Source of the DNA: an uncultured Clostridia bacterium
GTDB taxonomy: Bacteria; Bacillota; Clostridia; Oscillospirales; Ruminococcaceae
Reading direction: 5' to 3'
DNA length: 5,056 nt
Assembly: GCA_946183095.1 (NCBI GenBank)
Contig: CAMHBE010000181.1
Span: 1 to 5,056 of the forward strand
Shown here: one piece after another, positions 1-4,975 of the stretch
Position numbering within the stretch: the stretch's first letter is position 1
Layout of the letters: each line of letters opens with the position of its first letter
The notes under the pieces: model-generated
Told to the model about the DNA's origin: nothing
What the model saw: the letters and a program-made list of their open reading frames with translations, nothing else
The model's database searches: none
Translations under genes and position numbers: made by a program

Positions 1-20
1 CGTAAGATTTGGTAATATAT

Positions 21-43
21 AGGTTCAATCCCCTCCGCCCCTC
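21..43 (+). other. Possible tRNA 3'-end remnant (T-loop and acceptor-like)
   Basis: The start of the window reads like the last part of a tRNA. It has GG, a seven-base TTCAATC loop, then CCCTC and CGCCCCT where the T-stem and acceptor 3' strands would lie. The 5' half of the T-stem (ATAGG) does not pair with CCCTC beyond the two loop-closing G-C pairs, and no proper CCA follows. It is therefore not a clean tRNA end. It may be a decayed tRNA or an attachment-site remnant of an integrated element, or chance. The upstream part lies outside the window. Confidence 0.2.
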
Positions 44-82
44 AAAATGATACACCTGTCCGATTTTCCGAAAACAAAAGTA

Positions 83-126
83 ATACAGCCCACAATCGGC
101 TTGCTTACGCCGTTTGTGGGCTGTAT
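83..126. terminator. Strong palindrome, probable bidirectional terminator
   Basis: Thirteen bases at 83-95 (ATACAGCCCACAA) pair perfectly with 114-126. After a T-T mismatch, CGGC (97-100) pairs with GCCG (109-112) around an eight-base loop. A T5 run follows at 131-135 on the plus strand. On the minus strand the flank (82 down to 61) is T-rich, with TTTT runs. This shape fits a terminator usable from either side, closing whatever lies before the window and backing up the tRNA terminator. A dispersed palindromic repeat is the alternative. Confidence 0.55.
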
Positions 127-175
127 ATACTTTTTGCCTTGTAAAGATGTCTCTGCCGAACGCTTTAGATTTCAG

Positions 176-218
176 GGTAAAACAAACCCTCCGGCAAGAA
201 GTATCTTGCGGAGGGTTT
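176..218 (-). terminator. Intrinsic terminator of the tRNA-Gly unit
   Basis: On the minus strand, 218-204 pairs with 199-184 in a 15-bp stem (AAACCCTCC and GCAAGA halves) with one bulged G and a four-base loop. It is followed by a T-rich tail (TTTGTTTT, 186-179). It lies 23 bases past the tRNA 3' end in the direction of transcription, as expected for a single-tRNA unit. Confidence 0.8.
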
Positions 219-240
219 ATAACGGTGGCGCCGTCGCGCC

Positions 241-314
241 TGGAGCGGATAGCGGGAGTCGAACCCGTCTCGTCGGCTTGGGAAGCCAAAGTTTTACCGA
301 TAAACTATATCCGC
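241..314 (-). tRNA. tRNA-Gly, anticodon CCC
   Basis: The minus strand folds as a complete cloverleaf of 74 bases including an encoded CCA. The acceptor GCGGATA pairs with TATCCGC. The D-arm is GTTT/AAAC around ATCGGTA. The anticodon stem TTGGC/GCCGA encloses loop TTCCCAA, placing CCC at positions 34-36, so it reads the glycine codon GGG. The variable region is CGAG and the T-loop is TTCGACT, with discriminator T. The outer T-stem pair is an A-C mismatch; all other arms pair well, with one T-G wobble in the anticodon stem. It has its own promoter and terminator. This is a minor glycine isoacceptor, and a G34-wobble or TCC tRNA should exist elsewhere in the genome. Confidence 0.96.
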
Positions 315-326
315 ATAACAATATAT

Positions 327-355
327 ATTATAGCATAAAATACCGAGTTTGTCAA
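327..355 (-). promoter_or_regulatory. Consensus sigma-A promoter of tRNA-Gly
   Basis: The minus strand carries TTGACA (355-350), a 17-base spacer, and TATAAT (332-327). Both hexamers match consensus exactly. Transcription should start near 320, a few bases before the tRNA 5' end at 314. Confidence 0.92.
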
Positions 356-398
356 GAGATTTTTTGAATGTATCTGATATCCCGATCGGTCGCTCTCC

Positions 399-473
399 AA
401 AAGTCAAGGGTACTCCAAATTTTTTTGCTCGGTTATTTGTGCAAAATATTTTGAAGCCTCCCCCTTGACTTTT
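399..473. repeat. Long imperfect inverted repeat, possible dispersed element
   Basis: The outer arms AAAAGTCAAGGG (399-410) and CCCTTGACTTTT (462-473) are perfect 12-base inverted copies. Inner arms 413-428 and 441-456 match at 13 of 16 positions as inverted copies around a 12-base loop. The whole can fold as one roughly 75-base stem-loop. The arms are AT-rich inside and no protein is encoded. The form suits a small palindromic repeat or non-autonomous mobile element, or the fold of a non-coding RNA. Only one copy is visible here, so repeat status is inferred. Confidence 0.5.
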
Positions 474-480
474 GTCGTGA

Positions 481-571
481 CGGCGTGCTGTGTCGGCTGC
501 ACCGACGGGGCTGGGTGGGAAGCAGGAACTGACTGCACCTCCCCCGCCGAGCCTTCAATTATAGCACGCCG
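481..571. other. GC-rich structured intergenic segment (three-way-junction fold)
   Basis: Nine bases at 481-489 (CGGCGTGCT) pair perfectly with 563-571. Inside, GTCGG (492-496) pairs with CCGAC (502-506). A second arm closes with GGCT (509-512) on AGCC (550-553) and ends in GCAG (522-525) on CTGC (533-536). Together these give a closing stem with two arms. There is no coding signal. It lies between the DUF5131 stop (638) and the inverted repeat at 399-473, and could be a 3' UTR structure, part of a repeat element, or an unknown RNA. The strand cannot be decided from sequence alone. Confidence 0.4.
558..566 (-). promoter_or_regulatory. Possible extended -10 promoter facing the structured region
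   Basis: The minus strand reads TGC-TATAAT, a perfect extended -10 box. No good -35 box sits at the right distance (GACACA at an 18-base spacer is the best). If active it would transcribe 550 downward through the structured region and inverted repeat. It lies inside the 3' side of the 481-571 closing stem, so it may instead be a chance match. Confidence 0.25.
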
Positions 572-637
572 CACCGCTCTCTGTGTCGTGCAGACTTGAA
601 GCGCTCGCCACCTCGGGGCGGATAAAAAGCAGGAGTT

Positions 638-1516
638 TTAGGCACTGTCACATCTGCCGCAGTTCCCGCAGCCGTTGCAGGAAGGACGCATCCCGCAGGT
701 GTTGCACCTTTCGCGGAAAAACGGAACATAGCGGTCTTCGTCGCTTATCGGCAGCCCCCACTTGTCCGTGAGCTTGAAAACGAGCGGCTTGCCCGGAAAA
801 CTCATGCCGGACTTGTGTGCCTGCTCGCTCTGTATGCCGTTCCCCTCTATTCTGTAGAGCTTGCCGTCTTTGATGAAGCGCCTGCCCGTACCGCAGAATG
901 TGAATTTAACGTTGTTGTCCTCGCATTCGAGGCGCAGAAGTTTCACCCAGTCGAAGTTGCAGGGGCGGGCACCGTCGTAGTTCTCGCCGTCACAGAGCAC
1001 CTGTTCGATCTGCCCGGTTTCGAGGTATCTGCGGATGCTGACCTGCCCGATGAACGGCGCACACATCACGCCCTTGTGTCTGAATGGCAGATCCAGCAGT
1101 ATGGGGATTCGCTCGTCGGCACGCCGCTGGTTTTCGGCGGTAACGTTGAAGAAGATGTTCTCCCAGCCGCCGCCCCAGTCGTCGGGAAGGCACTGCGCCA
1201 CACGTTCGGGACGTTTCGTGAGCAGAAAGAAGATAACGTCGCTGCGTTCCCGCATTATGTCCCACGCTTCGCCGCGCCATTCGTCAGCCTGTTCGAGAAA
1301 GAAGTCGGAGGTCATGCAGACGCGGATCATCTCGCCGCTCTTTATTTTGTAGTTGCCCTGTCTGTCGGTCTGCAGCGGATAATCAAAGCCCGCTTTCGTG
1401 CGGTATATCTTTGAACCGTCCATGTCCCTCATCTTGTCGAGAAAGAACATATAACAGTTTTCGCAGCCCTCGCTCTTCCTTATGCAGCCGTGCCACGGGT
1501 TCCAGATGTCGTGCAT
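638..1516 (-). CDS. DUF5131 family protein (phage Gp37/Gp68-like), Cys-rich tail
   Basis: This 292-aa protein has the DUF5131 (PF07505, phage Gp37/Gp68) hallmarks in order: WNPWHGC near residue 5, then C11, C18 and C21 in a CX6CX2C pattern ending CY, TSDFF at 69-73, LTKRPERV at 99-106, VTAENQ at 125-130, GARP at 182-185, and KFTFCGTG near 204-211. The biochemical role of the family is not established to my knowledge; the three N-terminal cysteines resemble a radical-SAM-type iron-sulfur site, which is inference. The C-terminus adds a dense cysteine cluster, C271, C274, C280, C283, C286 and C289, which could hold a second metal site. It is predicted soluble, with no signal or membrane segment. 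The ATG at 1516 follows AAGGAGGG (1530-1523) at six bases, and a consensus-like promoter lies upstream. The gene is divergent from the Fic operon. Members occur in phages, mobile elements and host chromosomes; no other phage genes are seen here. Confidence 0.88.
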   Translation of the reverse strand: MHDIWNPWHGCIRKSEGCENCYMFFLDKMRDMDGSKIYRTKAGFDYPLQTDRQGNYKIKSGEMIRVCMTSDFFLEQADEWRGEAWDIMRERSDVIFFLLTKRPERVAQCLPDDWGGGWENIFFNVTAENQRRADERIPILLDLPFRHKGVMCAPFIGQVSIRRYLETGQIEQVLCDGENYDGARPCNFDWVKLLRLECEDNNVKFTFCGTGRRFIKDGKLYRIEGNGIQSEQAHKSGMSFPGKPLVFKLTDKWGLPISDEDRYVPFFRERCNTCGMRPSCNGCGNCGRCDSA

Positions 1517-1551
1517 AGTCTGCCCTCCTTTCCGTGATACGATGATACATT

Positions 1552-1580
1552 ATTATAACACATAATGGCGGGGATTGCAA
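1552..1580 (-). promoter_or_regulatory. Promoter of the DUF5131 gene
   Basis: The minus strand reads TTGCAA (1580-1575), a 17-base spacer, then TATAAT (1557-1552). Transcription should begin near 1545, leaving a leader of about 30 bases before the ATG at 1516. Its -35 box lies 11 bp from that of the opposing Fic promoter. Confidence 0.82.
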
Positions 1581-1591
1581 GCCCGAAAGAC

Positions 1592-1620
1592 TTGACAAAA
1601 AGAGCGGGTCATGGTATAAT
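1592..1620 (+). promoter_or_regulatory. Consensus promoter of the Fic toxin-antitoxin operon
   Basis: TTGACA (1592-1597), a 17-base spacer, and TATAAT (1615-1620) all match the sigma-A consensus. The start point should fall near 1627, about 29 bases before the antitoxin ATG. An imperfect inverted repeat (CAAG 1578-1581, CTTG 1591-1594) sits between this -35 box and the opposing one and could serve as an operator, but this is not shown. Confidence 0.9.
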
Positions 1621-1641
1621 AAGATAAATGATTTTATAGCG

Positions 1642-1649
1642 AAAAGGTG
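1642..1649 (+). promoter_or_regulatory. Ribosome binding site that sets the antitoxin start
   Basis: AAAAGGTG sits six bases before the ATG at 1656. The in-frame GTG at 1647 lies within this site itself, so it is not the likely start. Confidence 0.75.
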
Positions 1650-1655
1650 ATAACA

Positions 1656-1832
1656 ATGAACAGAAACGAGCGCCTCATCGCCGAAGTGGATGCAAGCATG
1701 GCGATAGAAGGCATGGCACTCACGAAAGCCGATAAGGAAAGGCTCATGGGTTATCTCAAAAGACCCGACGATTTCGGCAGGATAATGAAGGAACTCGTCA
1801 GAAAGCATACCTTCGGCGGCGAACGCGCATAA
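1656..1832 (+). CDS. VbhA-like antitoxin of class I Fic toxin
   Basis: This small protein of 58 aa is the antidote of the adjacent Fic enzyme. Residues 14-19 read S-M-A-I-E-G, which fits the Fic inhibitory motif [S/T]xxxE[G/N]. In class I systems such as VbhA/VbhT the motif helix sits beside the Fic active site, and its Glu (here E18) pairs with the second arginine of the Fic motif and hinders ATP gamma-phosphate placement. The rest is charged and predicted helical (TKADKERLMGYL near 23-34, then DDFGRIMKELVRKHTF), typical of the three-helix antitoxin fold. The start is taken as ATG 1656 with a binding site at six bases; a GTG at 1647 would add three residues. The toxin starts nine bases after the stop, so the two are co-transcribed and perhaps translationally coupled. 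No DNA-binding domain is seen. Confidence 0.88.
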   Translation: MNRNERLIAEVDASMAIEGMALTKADKERLMGYLKRPDDFGRIMKELVRKHTFGGERA

Positions 1833-1841
1833 CAGGCGGTC

Positions 1842-2525
1842 ATGCTGGAAAAATACAGCTACGATTACGAGCACGACAGCAAATACTGCTATGCGGGTTC
1901 GGGCGTGCTCCGCAACAAGCTCAACATATCCGACGAGTCAGACCTGCGGGATGCCGAACGCGAGATAACCTCGATGTGGCTGCTGCGGCTCAAAGCGGAG
2001 CCGGTCAGGGGAAGTTTCGACCTCGACCACCTTCGCCGCATACACCGCCGCATTTTCTCCGATATCTACCCGTGGGCGGGGAAGTGCAGGACAGTCGATA
2101 TCTCCAAAGGGAACGTGTTCTGCCGCGCTATGTATATCGGAGAGTACGCGCGGGAACTGTTCGGCGGGCTTGCGGAGGAGAACTGGCTGATAACAGCGCC
2201 GCGTGAGAAGGTACCCGAAAGGCTCGCGTATTACCTCAGCGAGATAAATGTGCTGCATCCCTTCCGCGAGGGGAACGGCAGAACGCAGCGGCTTTTTACC
2301 GAGTATCTCGGGGCGGTGAGCGGATATCACGTTGATTTTTCGGATGTCACCGCAGACGAGATGATACGGGCAAGCGCCGATGCTTTTGCAAAGGACTACG
2401 GCAGGCTGAACGGGATGTTTGCGAGAATATGCACGCCGATAACCGTGTCCGAACAGAGGAAAGCGATAGGTACGTTCTTCGGGGTCCGCAGTGTGCAGAT
2501 GAAGATGCTGAAAGAAAAGAAATAG
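1842..2525 (+). CDS. fic: Fic family protein AMP-transferase (class I Fic toxin)
   Basis: This 227-aa protein holds the full Fic active-site motif HPFREGNGRTQR at 139-150, matching HxFx[D/E]GNGRxxR. H139 is the expected catalytic base, E143 the metal ligand, and R147 and R150 hold the nucleotide phosphates. The flap that docks target proteins lies near 80-91 (GKCRTVDISKGN). The N-terminal block (about 17-52) and the LRRIHRRIFSDIYPWAG stretch at 64-80 are usual for FicT/VbhT-like domains. Enzymes of this class transfer AMP from ATP to hydroxyl side chains; VbhT and FicT family members modify GyrB and ParE, which is a plausible but unproven target here. The protein is essentially a Fic domain with a basic C-terminal tail of about 30 residues, with no BID or OB domain. 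The ribosome binding site is weak (AGGCGG, 1834-1839), which fits coupling to the antitoxin nine bases upstream. All key residues are intact, so it should be active when released. Confidence 0.94.
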   Translation: MLEKYSYDYEHDSKYCYAGSGVLRNKLNISDESDLRDAEREITSMWLLRLKAEPVRGSFDLDHLRRIHRRIFSDIYPWAGKCRTVDISKGNVFCRAMYIGEYARELFGGLAEENWLITAPREKVPERLAYYLSEINVLHPFREGNGRTQRLFTEYLGAVSGYHVDFSDVTADEMIRASADAFAKDYGRLNGMFARICTPITVSEQRKAIGTFFGVRSVQMKMLKEKK

Positions 2526-2562
2526 AAATGGTGGTGTCGGTCATGCGGCATCACCATTTTTT
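2526..2562 (+). terminator. Intrinsic terminator after the Fic gene
   Basis: A 14-bp stem pairs 2526-2539 with 2546-2559, with two G-T wobbles and a six-base loop, followed by a T run to 2562. It starts directly after the Fic stop codon. In the opposite direction the same hairpin is followed by T-rich sequence, so it may also end the convergent diguanylate cyclase transcript, which stops at 2574. Confidence 0.85.
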
Positions 2563-2573
2563 ATTATAATAAT

Positions 2574-4466
2574 TTATGTTTCGACACTGTCTGTGAGGGA
2601 GTTGTAGTATGACACGAAGCAGCCCTCATGCTTCTTGCTCTCGTATGCAGCCGTGTCAGCGCGCTTGTACAGTTCGTCGAACGTGCATTTGTCGTTGGGC
2701 GAATAGAATGCGACACCGATGCTGACGTTTATGGGGGAGCCTTCAAGCTCTGTGATGCGCACGCTCCTCAGGTTGCTGAAAAGGCGATCCAGTTTTTCGG
2801 ACGCGAGCTTGCGGTCGCCGATACCCTCCGCGAATGCCGCGAACTCATCACCGCCGAGCCGCATTACGATGTCGCTGCTGCGGAAAGCGCGTCTGAGACA
2901 GTACGCGAGCGCTATGAGCACCTTATCGCCCGTGGCGTGACCGTATGTATCGTTGATGTGTTTGAACTTGTCCGCGTCGAGCAGCAGGAACATACCGCCC
3001 ACATCTTTATCCATGAGCTCACGGATCTTGTGTTCGCCGCTGCCGCGGTTGTTCACGCCTGTCATGCGGTCTGTTTCCGAGAGATATTGCAGCTTGTCGC
3101 GTCTGCGCTTTTCTTCGTCTATCTGTTCCACCATGAACAGTACACGGGTCGTCTTCCCGGCGGGACTGCGTTCGGAAACTATGAACCTTGCACGGCACCA
3201 GATATCGTTTGACTTGAGATATTCGACGGTAAGGGTATTGCTGTCTGTCTCGCTGAGACGCTCGTCAAGAGTACCGAGGTCGAGGAACTGCTTTACGTCA
3301 GCGCGGGACATTTCGGCGGTGAGCGCGTCCATGACGGTGTAGAGCGTTTCCTGAGCGTTGGTGCTGCTGTTTCCTATCATTTTTTCCACTTTGGGGTCTT
3401 TTATCTTTATACAGGTGAAGGTATTATTTACAAGGTCGATGTCGTGCATGGACAGGTAGATGTCGGAAACGGAAGATAACTGTGTATTGAGTCTTTCGGC
3501 GGTGAGAGTTTTTTTGCTGATGTTGATGAGCACCGACACTACTATGCCGATCGTTATGATGAGGAGTACGATCGTGGAGATCATGATAGCCCGCAGAGGT
3601 ATGAAAATATCACTCGCGTCGATGACGGAAAGGCTGTACCATTCGTTTTCGATAGGTGTCACATATACCATGTACAGCGTGTTGTGGTAGTTTATCGTGA
3701 AAGTAAGCTCATTCTGCATGAATATCCGGCGGGCTATCAGAGCGCCGAGGGTGTCGGTCTCCTGAAGGTAGTTCCTGCCGAGGTGCTCCTTGACTGAGTG
3801 TGCAACAACGCCGCCCGTACCGTCGATAACGACAGAGTAGGAGCCGGAGTGTTTCGCGGCGGACTCCTCCATTATCGCCTGAATGGGTGCAAGGGTAAGG
3901 TCAAGGGCGATAACGCTCTCATTGTCACAGAGCATTACTGCGAGCGTCATCATGACGGTGCCTGTCTGCGCATCGAGATAAGGGTCAACGAGAGCGAATT
4001 GCCTGTTCATCTCTATGGCTGCGGTGTACCACGGGCGTTCGGTGGGAACGTAGTCGTCTTCGGGCACCCAGCCCGCGCCGTCGAGGTATTCGCCGCGTAT
4101 GTAGCCGTAGATACCGGTAAAGTTCTCATTCCTTGCATTTGTGATAGTGTCGGACTGTTCGGTCATGAAGGCAAGTATCTCGGCATTGGAGGCATTATCC
4201 CGCAGCATGGTGTTCACGCGGTATTCTGCGAGCTTCATGACATCAAATCCCGAGATAAGGTAACGGTTGAGCTGTTCGGCTGTAAGTGCGGAATCAAGCT
4301 CACCGCGTGTGAGGATGCTGTCTCTGACGGAAGAATATGTGACGAAGAAAAAGACGACTATCATCGCGATAAAGAACACCGACACCAGAGTTGATGCGAT
4401 GATGTTCTTTGCGCCTAAGTTTTTCAGAGCTTGTGCATTGCTTATGCCGTTATTGTGCTTTTTCAA
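2574..4466 (-). CDS. Membrane diguanylate cyclase with dCache sensor and GGDEF domain
   Basis: This 630-aa protein should make cyclic di-GMP from two GTP in response to an external signal. In order: a cytoplasmic start, TM1 near 22-44, an extracellular dCache-type sensor (about 46-286, with RPWY and DPYLD motifs), TM2 near 293-315, a PAS-like region of unclear type (about 328-453), and the GGDEF domain (about 456-623). The catalytic core is intact: D497 and the FKxxNDxxGHxxGD block, GGDEF at 538-542, and an inhibitory I-site RSSD at 529-532, five residues before it. The sensor has Y139, R144, W146, Y147, Y163 and D189 in spacing like the amino-acid-binding dCache signature. I chose TTG at 4466 because AAAGGAG lies six bases before it. 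An upstream in-frame GTG at 4532 would add 22 residues but lacks a good binding site and would put arginine-rich sequence first. The gene has its own promoter and appears monocistronic. No EAL or HD-GYP domain is present. Confidence 0.92.
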   Translation of the reverse strand: MKKHNNGISNAQALKNLGAKNIIASTLVSVFFIAMIVVFFFVTYSSVRDSILTRGELDSALTAEQLNRYLISGFDVMKLAEYRVNTMLRDNASNAEILAFMTEQSDTITNARNENFTGIYGYIRGEYLDGAGWVPEDDYVPTERPWYTAAIEMNRQFALVDPYLDAQTGTVMMTLAVMLCDNESVIALDLTLAPIQAIMEESAAKHSGSYSVVIDGTGGVVAHSVKEHLGRNYLQETDTLGALIARRIFMQNELTFTINYHNTLYMVYVTPIENEWYSLSVIDASDIFIPLRAIMISTIVLLIITIGIVVSVLINISKKTLTAERLNTQLSSVSDIYLSMHDIDLVNNTFTCIKIKDPKVEKMIGNSSTNAQETLYTVMDALTAEMSRADVKQFLDLGTLDERLSETDSNTLTVEYLKSNDIWCRARFIVSERSPAGKTTRVLFMVEQIDEEKRRRDKLQYLSETDRMTGVNNRGSGEHKIRELMDKDVGGMFLLLDADKFKHINDTYGHATGDKVLIALAYCLRRAFRSSDIVMRLGGDEFAAFAEGIGDRKLASEKLDRLFSNLRSVRITELEGSPINVSIGVAFYSPNDKCTFDELYKRADTAAYESKKHEGCFVSYYNSLTDSVET

Positions 4467-4472
4467 TTTCCT

Positions 4473-4479
4473 CTCCTTT
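4473..4479 (-). promoter_or_regulatory. Ribosome binding site supporting a TTG start
   Basis: The minus strand reads AAAGGAG, then six bases, then TTG AAA AAG. This is the best initiation site near the 5' end of the diguanylate cyclase. The leader from about 4584 to 4467 is some 118 bases long and has only weak hairpins (for example GCTCC 4490-4494 with GGAGC 4511-4515). I see no c-di-GMP riboswitch motif in it. Confidence 0.75.
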
Positions 4480-4590
4480 CCTGTCCGACGCTCCCGGAGT
4501 ACCGCCGAACGGAGCAGATATATCAATGGCACCTCAGAATAGTTATGGATGTCGAAGGTTCATTTTTGCATTTAGATTGATATATGATAT

Positions 4591-4619
4591 ATTATAGCAA
4601 AAATATGTCTCTGTGTCAA
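4591..4619 (-). promoter_or_regulatory. Consensus promoter of the diguanylate cyclase gene
   Basis: On the minus strand, TTGACA (4619-4614), a 17-base spacer and TATAAT (4596-4591) match the sigma-A consensus fully. An AT-rich stretch follows and the start point should be near 4584. Confidence 0.9.
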
Positions 4620-4844
4620 TTTCTATTTTAAATAATCAGACAGAAAAATCACATACGGCAGCACGATTTGTTGAAATTGCACAATGATCGGTTACGATTC
4701 GAGACGGTCTGAGTGCCGTAAAAATGCGGTAGTGTGTCCGTTCGGTAACTTTGATGGGTCGAGTTGCACAATCTTGAAGGCAAAATTTGGTGATGTTCAA
4801 CAAAAAGCGCTCTACTAATTTGAAAAATTATATAATTTTAACGC
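4620..4844. other. Intergenic region between divergent promoters, no gene seen
   Basis: About 225 bases with no convincing open reading frame or RNA. It holds short repeats only: TTGCACAAT twice in direct orientation (4677-4685, 4764-4772), TTTGTTGAA (4667-4675) with its inverted copy (4796-4804), and TACGGCA (4654-4660) with TGCCGTA (4714-4720). These could be binding sites for a regulator of either flanking gene, but they are short enough to occur by chance. Confidence 0.5.
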
Positions 4845-4873
4845 TTGAATAATGTTTAACAATATGTTATAAT
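4845..4873 (+). promoter_or_regulatory. Promoter of the gene starting at 5001
   Basis: TTGAAT (4845-4850), a 17-base spacer and TATAAT (4868-4873), the latter preceded by TGT, which makes an extended -10 box. The start point should be near 4880, giving a leader of about 120 bases before the ATG. Confidence 0.85.
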
Positions 4874-4893
4874 GACTAAAATATAGATAAATT

Positions 4894-4975
4894 GGTATTT
4901 AACGGTCTTTGGACACCAAAAGACCCGTACCGGAATGTGTGAATGAAATAAGAAGATGTTCCCGCAGAACGCGGG
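4894..4975 (+). promoter_or_regulatory. Structured 5' leader with two hairpins
   Basis: GGTCTTTGG (4904-4912) pairs with CCAAAAGACC (4916-4925) with one bulged A, and GGTA (4894-4897) can pair with TACC (4928-4931) outside it. A second hairpin, CCCGC (4961-4965) on GCGGG (4971-4975), ends 11 bases before the ribosome binding site. No T run follows either hairpin, so they do not look like simple terminators. I recognise no known riboswitch class; the c-di-GMP-I consensus is absent. A leader with translational or stability control is possible. Confidence 0.4.

Noticed and set aside
47..367. Open reading frame of about 106 codons on the plus strand
   Set aside because: It runs through the tRNA terminator, tRNA-Gly and its promoter, has no ribosome binding site, and gives no recognisable protein.
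399..473. CRISPR repeat array
   Set aside because: There is a single inverted repeat pair, with no regularly spaced direct repeats and no cas genes.
481..571. Signal recognition particle RNA
   Set aside because: A GGAAGCAGG-like stretch drew attention, but the conserved GTCCGGAAGGAAGCAGC core and its hairpin are missing.
815..1414. Open reading frame of 199 codons on the plus strand opposite the DUF5131 gene
   Set aside because: It is antisense to a gene with clear family motifs; its length results from the GC-rich codons of the real gene.
1383..1874. Minus-strand open reading frame of 163 codons across the divergent promoters
   Set aside because: It overlaps the start of the DUF5131 gene, both promoters and the antitoxin, with no initiation signal.
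3798..4394. Plus-strand open reading frame of 198 codons inside the diguanylate cyclase
   Set aside because: It is antisense to the dCache sensor region, with no ribosome binding site or domain.
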